DNA from: Shouchella hunanensis
Lineage (GTDB): Bacteria > Bacillota > Bacilli > Bacillales > Bacillaceae_D
Assembly (NCBI RefSeq): GCF_028735875.1
Contig: NZ_CP117834.1
Span: 2,034,001 to 2,098,000 of the forward strand
Direction: 5' to 3'
Length of the DNA stretch: 64,000 nucleotides
The first letter of the stretch is position 1. Each line of letters begins with the position of its first letter. This document shows positions 17,133 to 25,854 of this stretch, piece by piece. The notes below the pieces were generated by a model that saw nothing but the letters and a program-made list of their open reading frames with translations, ran no database searches and was not told the origin of the DNA. The translations under genes and the position numbers were made by a program.

Positions 17133-17987
17133 ATGACTGTACTTCTTGAGATGGAAAATATCAGTAAATCGTTTAAGCGAAAAAACGTCCTTAAAAATGT
17201 TACGTTGAATGTTCCGGCTGGTTCCATTGTTGGATTTGTAGGCGATAACGGAGCAGGAAAATCGACTACATTTAAAACCATTTTAGGATTAATAAAGAAA
17301 GATGAAGGAACAGTTCGATTATTTGGAGAGGAAATATATGGCCAGCAATCAACTTTAAGAGAACAAGTGGGCGTTGTCTTCGATGCCATTAATCTACCTG
17401 CTGAACTTACGATTAAGCAGTTAAATAAAGTGTTTGTGAAAATGTACAGCAGTTGGGATCAAGAGGCATTTGACAGGCTATTACAAACGTTCCATTTGCC
17501 GGTAGATAAAAAGGTAAAAGAATTTTCACGAGGGATGTCGATGAAGCTATCCGTTGCTGTAGCCCTTTCCCATAACGCTAAATTGCTTTTACTTGATGAG
17601 GCGACGGGAGGACTTGACCCATCCTCAAGAAAAGAATTATTAGATGAACTCAGTCGTTTTGTTGAGGTAAATAAAGGGGGAATCCTTTTATCCTCTCATA
17701 TCATGAGTGACATTGAGAAGATTGCTGATCACCTTGTCTTTATCAAAGATGGAGAAATCATCTTAACGGAAAAGAGAGAAGTCATTCAAAATCAATACGC
17801 AATTGTTGAAATCAATGAAGAAGAACTATCGAAATTAGAGCCAGAGCATGTTGTGACATCCTATAAAGATAACAATGCACTTGTCGTTTTGGTTTCTGAT
17901 AAAAGAGAGCTACCAGAAAACATAGCTGTTAATGAGCTGACATTAGAAGATTTAAGCGTTTTCTTAGCGAGAGGTGAAAAGAAATGA
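17133..17987 (+). CDS. ABC transporter ATP-binding protein, BcrA/LanF-like
   Basis: A 284-residue ATPase of the drug/peptide efflux type. Walker A GDNGAGKST is at about 38-46, the degenerate signature FSRGMSMKL near 131-139 (LSGG replaced by FSRG, common in this group), Walker B LLLLDEATGGLDP, H-loop SSHIM. The C-terminal 60 residues are the usual accessory extension. The next gene overlaps by four bases (ATGA) and encodes the permease. At the head of a lanthipeptide operon such a pair often provides producer immunity, like LanFEG; that role is inferred. RBS TAGGAGG. Confidence 0.9.
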   Translation: MTVLLEMENISKSFKRKNVLKNVTLNVPAGSIVGFVGDNGAGKSTTFKTILGLIKKDEGTVRLFGEEIYGQQSTLREQVGVVFDAINLPAELTIKQLNKVFVKMYSSWDQEAFDRLLQTFHLPVDKKVKEFSRGMSMKLSVAVALSHNAKLLLLDEATGGLDPSSRKELLDELSRFVEVNKGGILLSSHIMSDIEKIADHLVFIKDGEIILTEKREVIQNQYAIVEINEEELSKLEPEHVVTSYKDNNALVVLVSDKRELPENIAVNELTLEDLSVFLARGEKK

Positions 17988-18640
17988 ATGCTTTACTACT
18001 GACGAGTTATTACTTAGTTTATCGAAGTTTATTTATGTATATCGGCATATCCATTTTTGTGGCCGCATTGGTTTTAGGATTTGGTCAAGAATCCATGCAC
18101 CCTTTTATTGTGTTGCTTACGCTATTATTAGTCTCCATCCCTGCAATGGAAGTAATTAAGCATGAGTCAAAGTCTGGCTACGATAAATTTGTGTTAACCA
18201 TGCCAATCAATCGAGCTCATATCGTGTTTGGGCATTATCTTTTTTACTTAGCCGTACTGGCAATTGGAATTGTCATAACAACAGTAACCTTTTTAGTGTA
18301 TTTTTTCGCAGTTGAAGAGTCTTACGTTCAACTACTCGTGCAAATAGCACCTTCTATTATGCTTGTGTTGTTAATCGGTGCACTTATTTTTCCTCTGCTT
18401 TATTTATTAGGGCCGGAGAAATCAGATGGTGTCTTAATTGTGGCGGCAGGGGCAGCTATCTTGGTTAGCTTTTTGATGGAACGAGTGGTTTCCAATCTTG
18501 TATTTGAACGATTTGCTTTGAATGAGGCAGAGACGTCATCAATGATTGTTTATTCACTGACTTTTGTGCTAATCGGTTTCACCATTTATATCCTTTCTTT
18601 CCTTATTGCTTTAAGTGTTTACAAGCGAAAAGAATTTTAA
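17984..18640 (+). CDS. ABC-2 type transporter permease, 218 aa
   Basis: A membrane protein with about six transmembrane segments. The early cytoplasmic loop KHESKSGYDKFVLTMPINRAHIVFGHY matches the conserved site in ABC-2 permeases of the YtrC/YhcI kind, where a Y-x-x-x-L-P-x-x-R motif contacts the ATPase. Translationally coupled to the ATPase gene (ATGA overlap). Probably an immunity or efflux module for the peptide made by the genes downstream. Confidence 0.85.
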   Translation: MNALLLTSYYLVYRSLFMYIGISIFVAALVLGFGQESMHPFIVLLTLLLVSIPAMEVIKHESKSGYDKFVLTMPINRAHIVFGHYLFYLAVLAIGIVITTVTFLVYFFAVEESYVQLLVQIAPSIMLVLLIGALIFPLLYLLGPEKSDGVLIVAAGAAILVSFLMERVVSNLVFERFALNEAETSSMIVYSLTFVLIGFTIYILSFLIALSVYKRKEF

Positions 18641-18668
18641 TCGATCACGTTTAAACGGGAGGACTATT

Positions 18669-18944
18669 TTGAAGAAAGATACGTTTATAAGAGATGTGTT
18701 TGAATATGGTTTGACGTTAGTAGGCGTTAATATTCTATTTATTCTTACCGAAACACTGAACCTCAATCGGTCATTTAATACGGATGGCCAAGGAAATTGG
18801 AGCATCTTTGGTTTTTCGCTACAAGATTTCTTTACGAACAATTTTGCTCTCTATGAAACCTGGGTATTTAACATGATTTTGGTTTTTATGGTTGTGGCAT
18901 GTCTATTCATGATTATTTTTAGAGCCATTAGGCGTGGAATGTAG
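18669..18944 (+). CDS. Small two-span membrane protein of the lanthipeptide operon, 91 aa
   Basis: The best start is TTG 18669 with GGGAGGAC seven bases upstream; an in-frame ATG at 18615 would overlap the permease gene in another frame. The protein has a hydrophobic segment near residues 12-30 (YGLTLVGVNILFILTETLN), a polar, aromatic middle and a second strongly hydrophobic helix (VFNMILVFMVVACLFMIIF) with a basic end. I do not recognise a family. Position between the ABC pair and LanKC suggests an accessory immunity or transporter subunit. Confidence 0.6.
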   Translation: MKKDTFIRDVFEYGLTLVGVNILFILTETLNLNRSFNTDGQGNWSIFGFSLQDFFTNNFALYETWVFNMILVFMVVACLFMIIFRAIRRGM

Positions 18945-18981
18945 CGTTTTGCTATTGTAGAGAAAAGGGAGGATGAAAAAG

Positions 18982-21591
18982 TTGGAGGGTAATTTTCTCT
19001 ATCACCAGTATTTAAAAGTAGATTCGGAACATTATGGAAAAATACGTAAAGGGGAAGGAGGAGATTTAAAAGTTGAGGGAGACATTAAGAGCATGTACTC
19101 TGTTCATAGCGATGAGGAATCCGTTTGGACACATTATCAGGTAGAAGGCGTTCATTTACCAATACAAGGATGGAAAATCCACATTACTTCTTCTAAAAAT
19201 GATGCGCAGAAAGTACTTAATAAAATAGCAAGGGTTTGTATGGAACGCAACCTTGTCTTTAAGCACTTAAAAGATCGACAGAGCTTTATGAAAATGAATT
19301 CAAAAAATGCGAACCGTGCCTCATCAGGGAAATTTATAACAGTTTATCCACTCAATGAGGAGCAATTTGTAGAGTTGTTAGATGTATTTGCTGACGCGAC
19401 AAAGGATTATGAGAAAGGTCCATATATATTGAATGATAAGCGTTGGAAGGATAGTAATGTTTTTTATCGATATGGAGGATTTAAAACGATATTAAATGAA
19501 GATGGGGAGCATTGTATTTATGATGATACCGGGCAATTAATCCCGGATCAACGCAACCCATTCTATCAAGTACCACCATTTATGGAACCGTATGATGCTT
19601 ACTTAGATTCATTAAACGTAAAAGATGATCTACTTTTAAACGAAGAGACGACTAAACTTAACGATTATAACATTGAAACATCTTTAAGCTACAGTAACGC
19701 TGGGGGAGTGTATTTAGCTACAAAAAAGGCAACTGACGAAAAAGTGATTATCAAAGAAGCGAGACCGGTAGCTGGTTTAGATGGAATAGGCAGAGATGCG
19801 TTAGAAAGGCAGAAGATCGAACTAGATGCACTAACGACATTAAATCAGGTGCCTGGAGTCGTGAACGTCCTAGATCACTTCCAAGCATGGGAACACTATT
19901 TTATTGTGGAAGAATACATTGAGGGCTCTGATTTAAGGTCGTGGCTCGTACGAAACTATCCTTTTGCAGGTAGTGTAGATTTGAACGTGTATGGTGAAGA
20001 GATTGTATCAATCATGACGAACCTTTATCACATTATTGATGATATGCACCAAAAAGGCATAGCAATGGGCGATATTCAACCAGCAAATGTGATTCTGACT
20101 TCAAGTGGAGAGGTGAAATTGATCGATTTTGAAACGGCGGTTTCCGTCTACTCCACGGAAAAGCCAGGGATGGCGACGACTGGTTTTGTTTCACAAGAAA
20201 TAAAAGTTGCAGGAGCAAGAGATTGGTTTGGTTATCTAAAATTATTACGGTATATTTCTCTGCCGATCCTAACATCGGATACATTAGAAAAGTATCTTGC
20301 CCCTATTCAGTTGAATTGGATTAAGAATCAGTATCCAAGTCACGTTTATAAGCAATTTATTGATCTATTTGAAAAAGCAAACAATCAAATTCGCTACTAT
20401 CAGAACGATATCCAGTTTAAGTGGCATTTAGAAGTGGACGAGCAGACAGAGGATCTGCAACTAATTGTGAAAAAACTAGTAAAAGGATTAGGTCAACATG
20501 TAACGGATGATGAAAGGTTCATCAATGGAGATATTCGTCAGTACGAGTTAAAGGATGCGAAATTTAACATACTAAATGGTGGGAGTGGAGCAGCGCTAAC
20601 CCTTAATCGTGAAGGCCATTGTGTAGAAAAGATAGATAAGTGGATGAACACTTATTTATTGGATCAACTTCCAGATGTTCAAAACGTCGGTTTATTTTCA
20701 GGACTAGCTGGTATAAGTACGTTGCTTTATGAAAGAGGACATACGGAAACGGTTCAGCAAGTAATACGTAAAATAAATCAAACAGACGAAAGAAATGACC
20801 TGACATTACGCTCTGGCCTTTCTGGTGTCGGCTTGTTTTATATAAGTCTGTATCTAGAAACAAATAAAACCGAATATTTGGATTATACTGAAAATGTAGC
20901 GGAGAAGATCGCCTTTGCAAGAAAAACGCAAAAATCATTGAAAACAAACGACTGGTCTGCGGTGCCAATAGGGTTAATCGACGGCGTATCTGGCATTTCC
21001 TTGTTCTACGCTGCGCTCTATTCCGTTACGTCCAATGAAGATTATTTGTGTGAAGCAATTGAGTTAATAAAAGAAGATCTAGCGAAAACTCAAAAAGACG
21101 AAGAATCGGGAATCCTGCAAACACTAGATGAGAACAATCGATTATTGCCTTACTTGTCGGGAGGTTCAATCGGGATTGGCATTGCTATTTGGTTTTTAAA
21201 TCACGTTAGCGATCAACAGCTGTTTAAAGAAGAGTTTGACTCCATTTTGAATCTCTCAAAGATCAGATGTACCATTAGTGGCGGGCTCTTCGATGGTGCA
21301 GGTGGATTTCTATTGTTACCATCCTTAGTAGAAGACAGACAAGCTCAATTGGACTATACGAAAGATGTCATTGAGTTGGCTCATTTGTTTTTAATTGAAA
21401 AAGAAGATACCTATATTTATCCAGGTAACTTTTCCTATCGATTATCGGATGATGTCTTCTCAGGTAGTTCAGGGATCATTCTAGCCTTTCAATCGATTAT
21501 GAAAGAAAACCCATTGTATTGGCTGCCTCTCATAAACGTTGAAAACTTTGTAGCAAGCACGAGAGGGTCAAGACTTAAAGAAGTTCATTAA
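18982..21591 (+). CDS. Class III lanthipeptide synthetase LanKC (lyase-kinase-cyclase)
   Basis: An 869-residue trifunctional enzyme. TTG 18982 is preferred because GGGAGG lies nine bases upstream, whereas the ATG at 18973 touches the site. Residues 1 to about 200 form the phospho-Ser/Thr lyase domain; about 225-500 a Ser/Thr kinase domain with Lys258 (VIIKEAR), the catalytic loop GDIQPANVIL (Asp364) and DFE (Asp382); about 520-869 a LanC-like cyclase with repeated G-[LV]-x-G-[IV] segments (GLAGIST, SGLSGVGLFY, DGVSGISLFY, GGLFDGAGGF). The three zinc ligands (Cys, Cys-His) of LanC are absent, which distinguishes class III from class IV. It phosphorylates Ser/Thr in the precursor, eliminates phosphate and forms (methyl)lanthionine or labionin rings. 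Five precursor genes follow immediately. Confidence 0.93.
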   Translation: MEGNFLYHQYLKVDSEHYGKIRKGEGGDLKVEGDIKSMYSVHSDEESVWTHYQVEGVHLPIQGWKIHITSSKNDAQKVLNKIARVCMERNLVFKHLKDRQSFMKMNSKNANRASSGKFITVYPLNEEQFVELLDVFADATKDYEKGPYILNDKRWKDSNVFYRYGGFKTILNEDGEHCIYDDTGQLIPDQRNPFYQVPPFMEPYDAYLDSLNVKDDLLLNEETTKLNDYNIETSLSYSNAGGVYLATKKATDEKVIIKEARPVAGLDGIGRDALERQKIELDALTTLNQVPGVVNVLDHFQAWEHYFIVEEYIEGSDLRSWLVRNYPFAGSVDLNVYGEEIVSIMTNLYHIIDDMHQKGIAMGDIQPANVILTSSGEVKLIDFETAVSVYSTEKPGMATTGFVSQEIKVAGARDWFGYLKLLRYISLPILTSDTLEKYLAPIQLNWIKNQYPSHVYKQFIDLFEKANNQIRYYQNDIQFKWHLEVDEQTEDLQLIVKKLVKGLGQHVTDDERFINGDIRQYELKDAKFNILNGGSGAALTLNREGHCVEKIDKWMNTYLLDQLPDVQNVGLFSGLAGISTLLYERGHTETVQQVIRKINQTDERNDLTLRSGLSGVGLFYISLYLETNKTEYLDYTENVAEKIAFARKTQKSLKTNDWSAVPIGLIDGVSGISLFYAALYSVTSNEDYLCEAIELIKEDLAKTQKDEESGILQTLDENNRLLPYLSGGSIGIGIAIWFLNHVSDQQLFKEEFDSILNLSKIRCTISGGLFDGAGGFLLLPSLVEDRQAQLDYTKDVIELAHLFLIEKEDTYIYPGNFSYRLSDDVFSGSSGIILAFQSIMKENPLYWLPLINVENFVASTRGSRLKEVH

Positions 21592-21642
21592 GGTTAATGG
21601 CTGTATGGACAAGCCGATTATTCTGTAAAGGAGGTGAGAAAC

Positions 21643-21780
21643 ATGAACCAAGTATTAGAATTACAAAAACTAGCACATGATGCAGATGGTCAAGGACAGT
21701 GGAGTGTTGAAAAATCACCAGCAACCGTGACCATCACAACAACGGCAGTAGGCTGGTCAACGGCAAGCAACGATTGTTAA
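21643..21780 (+). CDS. Class III lanthipeptide precursor 1 (45 aa)
   Basis: First of five tandem near-identical precursor genes, each with its own AAGGAGG site. The leader begins MNQVLELQKLA, containing the [IV]LELQ-type helix recognised by class III synthetases. A Gly/Gln/Trp linker (DGQGQWS) leads to a Thr-rich core (SPATVTITTTAVGW) and a C-terminal Ser-Thr-Ala-Ser-Asn-Asp-Cys, which is the S-x-x-S-x-x-C pattern for a labionin (Ser39, Ser42, Cys45). The only Cys is the last residue. Cleavage site not determined from sequence. Confidence 0.9.
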   Translation: MNQVLELQKLAHDADGQGQWSVEKSPATVTITTTAVGWSTASNDC

Positions 21781-21811
21781 TGATAGGTTATGGATAAGAG
21801 GAGGTACCAAT

Positions 21812-21949
21812 ATGAATCAAGTATTAGAATTACAAAAATTAGGACATGATTCAGATGGTCAAGCACAATGGAGTGTTGAAAAATCACCAGCAACCATTAC
21901 AACAACAAGAACGGTCATAGGTTGGTCAACAGCAAGTAATAGTTGCTAA
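21812..21949 (+). CDS. Class III lanthipeptide precursor 2 (45 aa)
   Basis: Second copy, the most divergent core: TITTTRTVIGW replaces TVTITTTAVGW, introducing an Arg and exchanging Ala-Val for Val-Ile, and the end is S-N-S-C, adding one more Ser. Leader MNQVLELQKLG. Labionin motif Ser39-x-x-Ser42-x-x-Cys45 retained. GAGGAGGTACC before the ATG. Confidence 0.9.
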   Translation: MNQVLELQKLGHDSDGQAQWSVEKSPATITTTRTVIGWSTASNSC

Positions 21950-21977
21950 AGGTACATTTACGAAGGAGGTGAGAAAC

Positions 21978-22115
21978 ATGAATCAAGTATTAGAATTACA
22001 GAAATTAGCACATGAAGTAGACGGTCAAGGACAATGGAGTGTTGAAAAATCACCAGCAACCATTACAACTACGACAACGGCAGTAGGTTGGTCAACAGCA
22101 AGCAACGGCTGTTAA
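21978..22115 (+). CDS. Class III lanthipeptide precursor 3 (45 aa)
   Basis: Third copy. Leader MNQVLELQKLAHEVDG, core SPATITTTTTAVGW with five consecutive Thr, end S-T-A-S-N-G-C. The motif Ser39-x-x-Ser42-x-x-Cys45 is conserved. RBS AAGGAGGTGAG. Confidence 0.9.
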   Translation: MNQVLELQKLAHEVDGQGQWSVEKSPATITTTTTAVGWSTASNGC

Positions 22116-22149
22116 AAGTAAGTGGGAATCTCTAAAGGAGGTGACGAAT

Positions 22150-22287
22150 ATGAATCAAGTCTTGGAATTACAAAAATTAGCGCATGATTCAGACGGTCAA
22201 GGGCAATGGAGTGTTGAAAAATCGCCAGCAACCGTGACCATTACGACAACGGCAGTAGGTTGGTCAACAGCAAGTAACGATTGCTAA
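22150..22287 (+). CDS. Class III lanthipeptide precursor 4 (45 aa)
   Basis: Fourth copy. The sequence from residue 17 onward is the same as copy 1 (core SPATVTITTTAVGW, end SNDC); the leader differs only by Ser for Ala at position 14. RBS AAGGAGGTGACGA. Confidence 0.9.
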   Translation: MNQVLELQKLAHDSDGQGQWSVEKSPATVTITTTAVGWSTASNDC

Positions 22288-22318
22288 TAATAGGATATTT
22301 ATAATAGGAGGTACCAAC

Positions 22319-22456
22319 ATGAATCAAGTATTAGAATTACAAAAGCTGGCAACTCATTCAAACGACCACGGGCAATGGAGCGTTGAAAAATCGCCAGCTA
22401 CAGTGACCATAACAACAACCGCAGTAGGCTGGTCAACAGCAAGCAACGATTGTTAA
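22319..22456 (+). CDS. Class III lanthipeptide precursor 5 (45 aa)
   Basis: Fifth copy. The core equals copies 1 and 4, but the leader linker differs (ATHSNDHGQWS instead of AHD.DGQGQWS), showing that the linker is free to vary while the LELQ helix, the QWSVEKSPAT junction and the core are constrained. RBS AGGAGGTACC. A stable dyad follows the stop. Confidence 0.9.
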   Translation: MNQVLELQKLATHSNDHGQWSVEKSPATVTITTTAVGWSTASNDC

Positions 22457-22461
22457 TTATG

Positions 22462-22498
22462 ATGCAAGTTGTTAGTCCGTTTGGCTAACAACTTGCAT
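22462..22498 (+). promoter_or_regulatory. Stable hairpin without T-run after the precursor genes
   Basis: Perfect 14-bp stem ATGCAAGTTGTTAG / CTAACAACTTGCAT with a nine-base loop, not followed by a T tract. It is likely to be an attenuator, partial terminator or 3'-end stabiliser that raises precursor mRNA over the downstream methyltransferase and exporter genes. Confidence 0.55.
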
Positions 22499-22544
22499 AT
22501 AGTATAGTCGGTTTGCAATAAAAACTCAAATGAGGGTGGTAGAA

Positions 22545-23375
22545 ATGGACAAGTTATTAGAAGTTGTAAAGAGTCCTGAAGTGTTTGAAGAAGGGTCGCA
22601 AGATATTTGGCTTGATCCGGATCGTGCTGATTTTGTCTTACAGTCACATCTGGATGAAACAATGGACGGTGCAAGTAAAGATGCTCATTTTATTCAGCAG
22701 TCCATTGACCTTATATGTGAGTTAGCTCCGTTAACGAACCACCAATCCATTCTCGATCTTGGCTGTGGACCGGGACTGTACGCAGAAAAGTTAGCTGAGA
22801 GAGGATATAAGGTGACGGGCATAGATTTTGCTGAGAATTCAATTGAGTATGCGAAAAAAGAAGCGGAGAAAAAGAATCTCCCCATTGACTATCACTGTGG
22901 AGATTTCTTAACGATTAACTATGAAGAAGAATTTGATTCAACCCTATTGATTTATCAAATCTTCGGTATTTTGAAGCCTGATGAAAGAAAAAAGGTACTA
23001 TCGAACATGTATAGAGCTCTTAAACCTGGAGGATTCGTGCTGCTAGACGTATTGTCAGATAAAAGTTTTGCAGATTTCGAAGAATCGAGAGAATGGAGTC
23101 TCTCAAGTAAAAATAGTATGCTATCAAGAAAAAAGCATTTAGGGTTAATATCTACTGAGAAATATCCTAATAATGTCTCACTTCAAAAAACCGTATTAGT
23201 GTTTGAAGACGGGGAAATCGTTAACTATCATTATTGGAATCAATACTTTAGTGTTGAAGACTTAAGACAAGAGATTGAAGAAGCTGGATTCACACTTGAA
23301 CAAGTGTATGCAGACGTGAACGGTGAAACGTACAAAGCAGATGGTGAATTTATAGCGGCTGTTTTACGGAAATAA
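22545..23375 (+). CDS. SAM-dependent class I methyltransferase of the lanthipeptide cluster
   Basis: A 276-residue methyltransferase (ATG 22545 chosen; GAGGGTGGT upstream; an in-frame ATG at 22530 lies before that site). SAM-binding motif I is LDLGCGPGLYAEKLAERG with the acidic loop VTGIDFAENS; motif III/IV LLIYQIFGILKPDERK and LKPGGFVLLDVL follow. Within a class III lanthipeptide operon of a Bacillus relative the closest precedent I know is the N-terminal dimethylation of andalusicin, so N-methylation of the released peptide is the leading guess. It could also act on a side chain. Confidence 0.87.
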   Translation: MDKLLEVVKSPEVFEEGSQDIWLDPDRADFVLQSHLDETMDGASKDAHFIQQSIDLICELAPLTNHQSILDLGCGPGLYAEKLAERGYKVTGIDFAENSIEYAKKEAEKKNLPIDYHCGDFLTINYEEEFDSTLLIYQIFGILKPDERKKVLSNMYRALKPGGFVLLDVLSDKSFADFEESREWSLSSKNSMLSRKKHLGLISTEKYPNNVSLQKTVLVFEDGEIVNYHYWNQYFSVEDLRQEIEEAGFTLEQVYADVNGETYKADGEFIAAVLRK

Positions 23376-23503
23376 ATAGAGACATACGTGGAGTTAATGA
23401 AGGTTTCCTTTATAAGGAATTACAGAGGTTTTGTTTTTCTTTCTTTTTTCAACTTGAAGTGGTCCCACGACTGAAACTCTAACTATGAAAAGAGACATTC
23501 ACT

Positions 23504-25258
23504 ATGGAAACGTTATCGTATAAACAGTTTGTTGGAATTTTTACTACCTATAGGCCGTCTCGAATGCTCCTAACAATTGCTTTTACACTTTCCTTGGTAC
23601 AAACAGGGCTGTCGTTAGTCATTCCCTTAATTGCTATGGATCTTGTGAACTTACTTATCGAAGAATCGTTTAATGGGCTCCTACTTGCGGGGTTAGTACT
23701 TTTATTCGTTACTCAAGTTGTTTTATCTGGTCTATCCTTGTACTTAATGATTTATATCGGAGAAAAAGTGATTTTACGTCTTCGAGACGATTTGTGGAAT
23801 CGAGTTGTACGATTGCCGCTTACGTTTTACGACAAAAACAATTCCGGCGAAATTATGAGCCGCATTACGAACGATACGAATGTGATGAAGAACTTTTTTA
23901 TTGATCATTTAGTTCCTTTCTTTACAGGACTGGTTTCGATAGTCGGCTCTTTTATCATCCTCTTTGTTCTAAACTGGTCTATGGCACTGCTTTTTTTAGT
24001 CATTTTTCCATTAGCGTTCTTTGTGATAAAGCCTCTTGGAAAACGAATGTACAACGTTTCAAGAAACCTACAACAGGAGACGGCTTCTTTTCAAGGCGAC
24101 TTAAGTAGAGTACTAGGAGACGTTCGATTAGTGAAATTTTCTGTTGCTGAAAAGCAAGAGGCAGCTGAAGGTGCTAAGCGCGCTACCAACCTTTATCGTC
24201 ACGGATTATCTACTGGAAAAATACTAGCTGTTGTTGCTCCATTAATGACAACAACGATTCTACTTGTACTCGTTATGATTATTGGATATGGAGGCTATCA
24301 AGTAGCCACAGGGAGTCTGTCAGCAGGTGCGTTGGTCGCGGTCGTCTTTTACATCTTCCAAATTATCAACCCTCTTTCAATGATGGCACAATTTTTTACG
24401 CAAGCACAGAAAGCGATGGGTGCGACTGAGCGGGTTTATTTACTATTGAAAGAAAAACATGAAGGCACCGTTGCTTCAGTGAAAGAGTCTGTTAGAAAGA
24501 ACCAACATGCTTTTAAAGGCATTCGCTTTTCAAATGTAGGGTTTTCGTACGACCAAGAGAGAAAGATTTTAAGAAAAATTAGCTTTACAGCAGAAGAAGA
24601 TCATGTAACGGCTATAGTAGGACCTAGTGGGACTGGTAAGACCACAGTGTTTTCTCTGCTAGAACGCTTCTATTTAATTGATGAGGGTGACATTTTCTAT
24701 AATAGTGATTCCATCTATTCCTATACATTAGAAGAGTGGAGAAGGAAAATAGCTTACGTTAGTCAAGAGTCACCGATTATGAGCGGGAGTATAAGAAAGA
24801 ATATAACCTATGGGTTAAAGCAACCAAAAAGCGACCATGCCATTTACGAAGCCATAAACAAAGCGAACTTAATGAGTGATATCATGGCGCTACCAAAAGG
24901 ATTGGACACGGAAGTAGGCGAACGAGGCATTCGCTTATCCGGTGGACAGAGACAAAGGATCGCCATTGCAAGAGCCATCTTAAGAGACGCGGATATCCTA
25001 TTGCTCGATGAAGCAACAGCGCACTTAGATGGACAATCGGAAGCGCTAGTTCAAGACGCGTTAAACGAGTTAATGAGAAATCGAACAACGTTAATCATTG
25101 CGCACCGGATCTCAACTGTTCAAAACGCAAACAACATTGTAGTGATGGAAAATGGAGAAGTAACAGATCAAGGAATCCATGAGGATTTATACAAGAAAAA
25201 TACGTTATATCATCATTTAGTAAATAGGCAAATGGTATCGAACAACCACGGCGCCTAA
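23504..25258 (+). CDS. ABC transporter ATP-binding/permease protein (lanthipeptide exporter, LanT-like without peptidase)
   Basis: A 584-residue half-transporter: six transmembrane segments in residues 1-310 (with LTFYDKNNSGEIMSRITNDT in the coupling region) and an ATPase domain with Walker A GPSGTGKTT, Q-loop YVSQES, signature RLSGGQRQR, Walker B ILLLDEATAHLD and H-loop AHR. No N-terminal C39 peptidase domain, as in other class III clusters, so leader removal must be done by another protease. Last gene of the cluster and followed by a terminator. A family-typical homodimeric exporter such as BmrA. Confidence 0.92.
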   Translation: METLSYKQFVGIFTTYRPSRMLLTIAFTLSLVQTGLSLVIPLIAMDLVNLLIEESFNGLLLAGLVLLFVTQVVLSGLSLYLMIYIGEKVILRLRDDLWNRVVRLPLTFYDKNNSGEIMSRITNDTNVMKNFFIDHLVPFFTGLVSIVGSFIILFVLNWSMALLFLVIFPLAFFVIKPLGKRMYNVSRNLQQETASFQGDLSRVLGDVRLVKFSVAEKQEAAEGAKRATNLYRHGLSTGKILAVVAPLMTTTILLVLVMIIGYGGYQVATGSLSAGALVAVVFYIFQIINPLSMMAQFFTQAQKAMGATERVYLLLKEKHEGTVASVKESVRKNQHAFKGIRFSNVGFSYDQERKILRKISFTAEEDHVTAIVGPSGTGKTTVFSLLERFYLIDEGDIFYNSDSIYSYTLEEWRRKIAYVSQESPIMSGSIRKNITYGLKQPKSDHAIYEAINKANLMSDIMALPKGLDTEVGERGIRLSGGQRQRIAIARAILRDADILLLDEATAHLDGQSEALVQDALNELMRNRTTLIIAHRISTVQNANNIVVMENGEVTDQGIHEDLYKKNTLYHHLVNRQMVSNNHGA

Positions 25259-25305
25259 TGAAGGGCAGTACAACTAGCGATGAAAAGGAAACCGTACCAT
25301 GAACG

Positions 25306-25344
25306 AAAGACGAATGTCCGCCAACGGGATCATTCGTCTTTTTG
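25306..25344 (+). terminator. Rho-independent terminator of the lanthipeptide operon
   Basis: Stem AAAGACGAATG / CATTCGTCTTT (11 bp) with a 14-base loop, followed by TTG. Confidence 0.78.
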
Positions 25345-25383
25345 TTGCATCGTCTATGCTTCTTACAAAAGAGTGTGCATGTT

Positions 25384-25842
25384 CTAATGGTGCGCATGAT
25401 CGTTTGAAAATGGTTGTGAAGAGCCGTTTAGTAAATACTCCGCTTCTTCAGGTGTGATCTTGCCGACAGCAAAACGCTTTGTCGGCATCGCATATAAGTC
25501 ACCAACCTGCGTGAAGGCTTTGGCGAAATAGAGTCCTTCCTGGGTAAAATCGACTTCCACTGCATAAATTCCGTTTCCTTCAGCAGTAGCCGTTACATAC
25601 TCATGTTGTTCATGATTATTGGACCAAACTTCAAATCGAACAAGTTCGGCATCTGTGATCTCTTCCTCTCCTTGAGAAACGGAGGCATAAATCGTTTGTT
25701 TCCCTCCTTCTGAGATAGAATCTGGTAATTCGACACGTACTTGAAGCGGTTGAAACGCTGTGTACGCTTCAGGGTTATTACTGGTAAAGGAACAAGCAGA
25801 CAGGAAAACAGTCATGCTTATGATGGTGAAAAGTAGTCGCAT
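25384..25842 (-). CDS. FixH/YtkA-like lipoprotein
   Basis: A 152-residue secreted lipoprotein: signal peptide with lipobox LSAC (Cys16), then an immunoglobulin-like YtkA/FixH domain (LQVRVELPDSISEGGKQTIYASVS...TDAELVRFEVW...GIYAVEVDFTQEGLYFAKAFTQV) and a short His-rich tail (NDHAHH) that could bind metal. It is encoded 12 bases after the PepSY gene in the same orientation. Pairs of YtkA-like and PepSY proteins occur in metal or redox processes; that function is inferred. Confidence 0.8.
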   Translation of the reverse strand: MRLLFTIISMTVFLSACSFTSNNPEAYTAFQPLQVRVELPDSISEGGKQTIYASVSQGEEEITDAELVRFEVWSNNHEQHEYVTATAEGNGIYAVEVDFTQEGLYFAKAFTQVGDLYAMPTKRFAVGKITPEEAEYLLNGSSQPFSNDHAHH

Positions 25843-25854
25843 GTTATCAACCTC

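Noticed and set aside
17102-17389. Minus-strand frame opposite the ABC ATPase gene
   Set aside because: Shadow of the strongly supported plus-strand gene.
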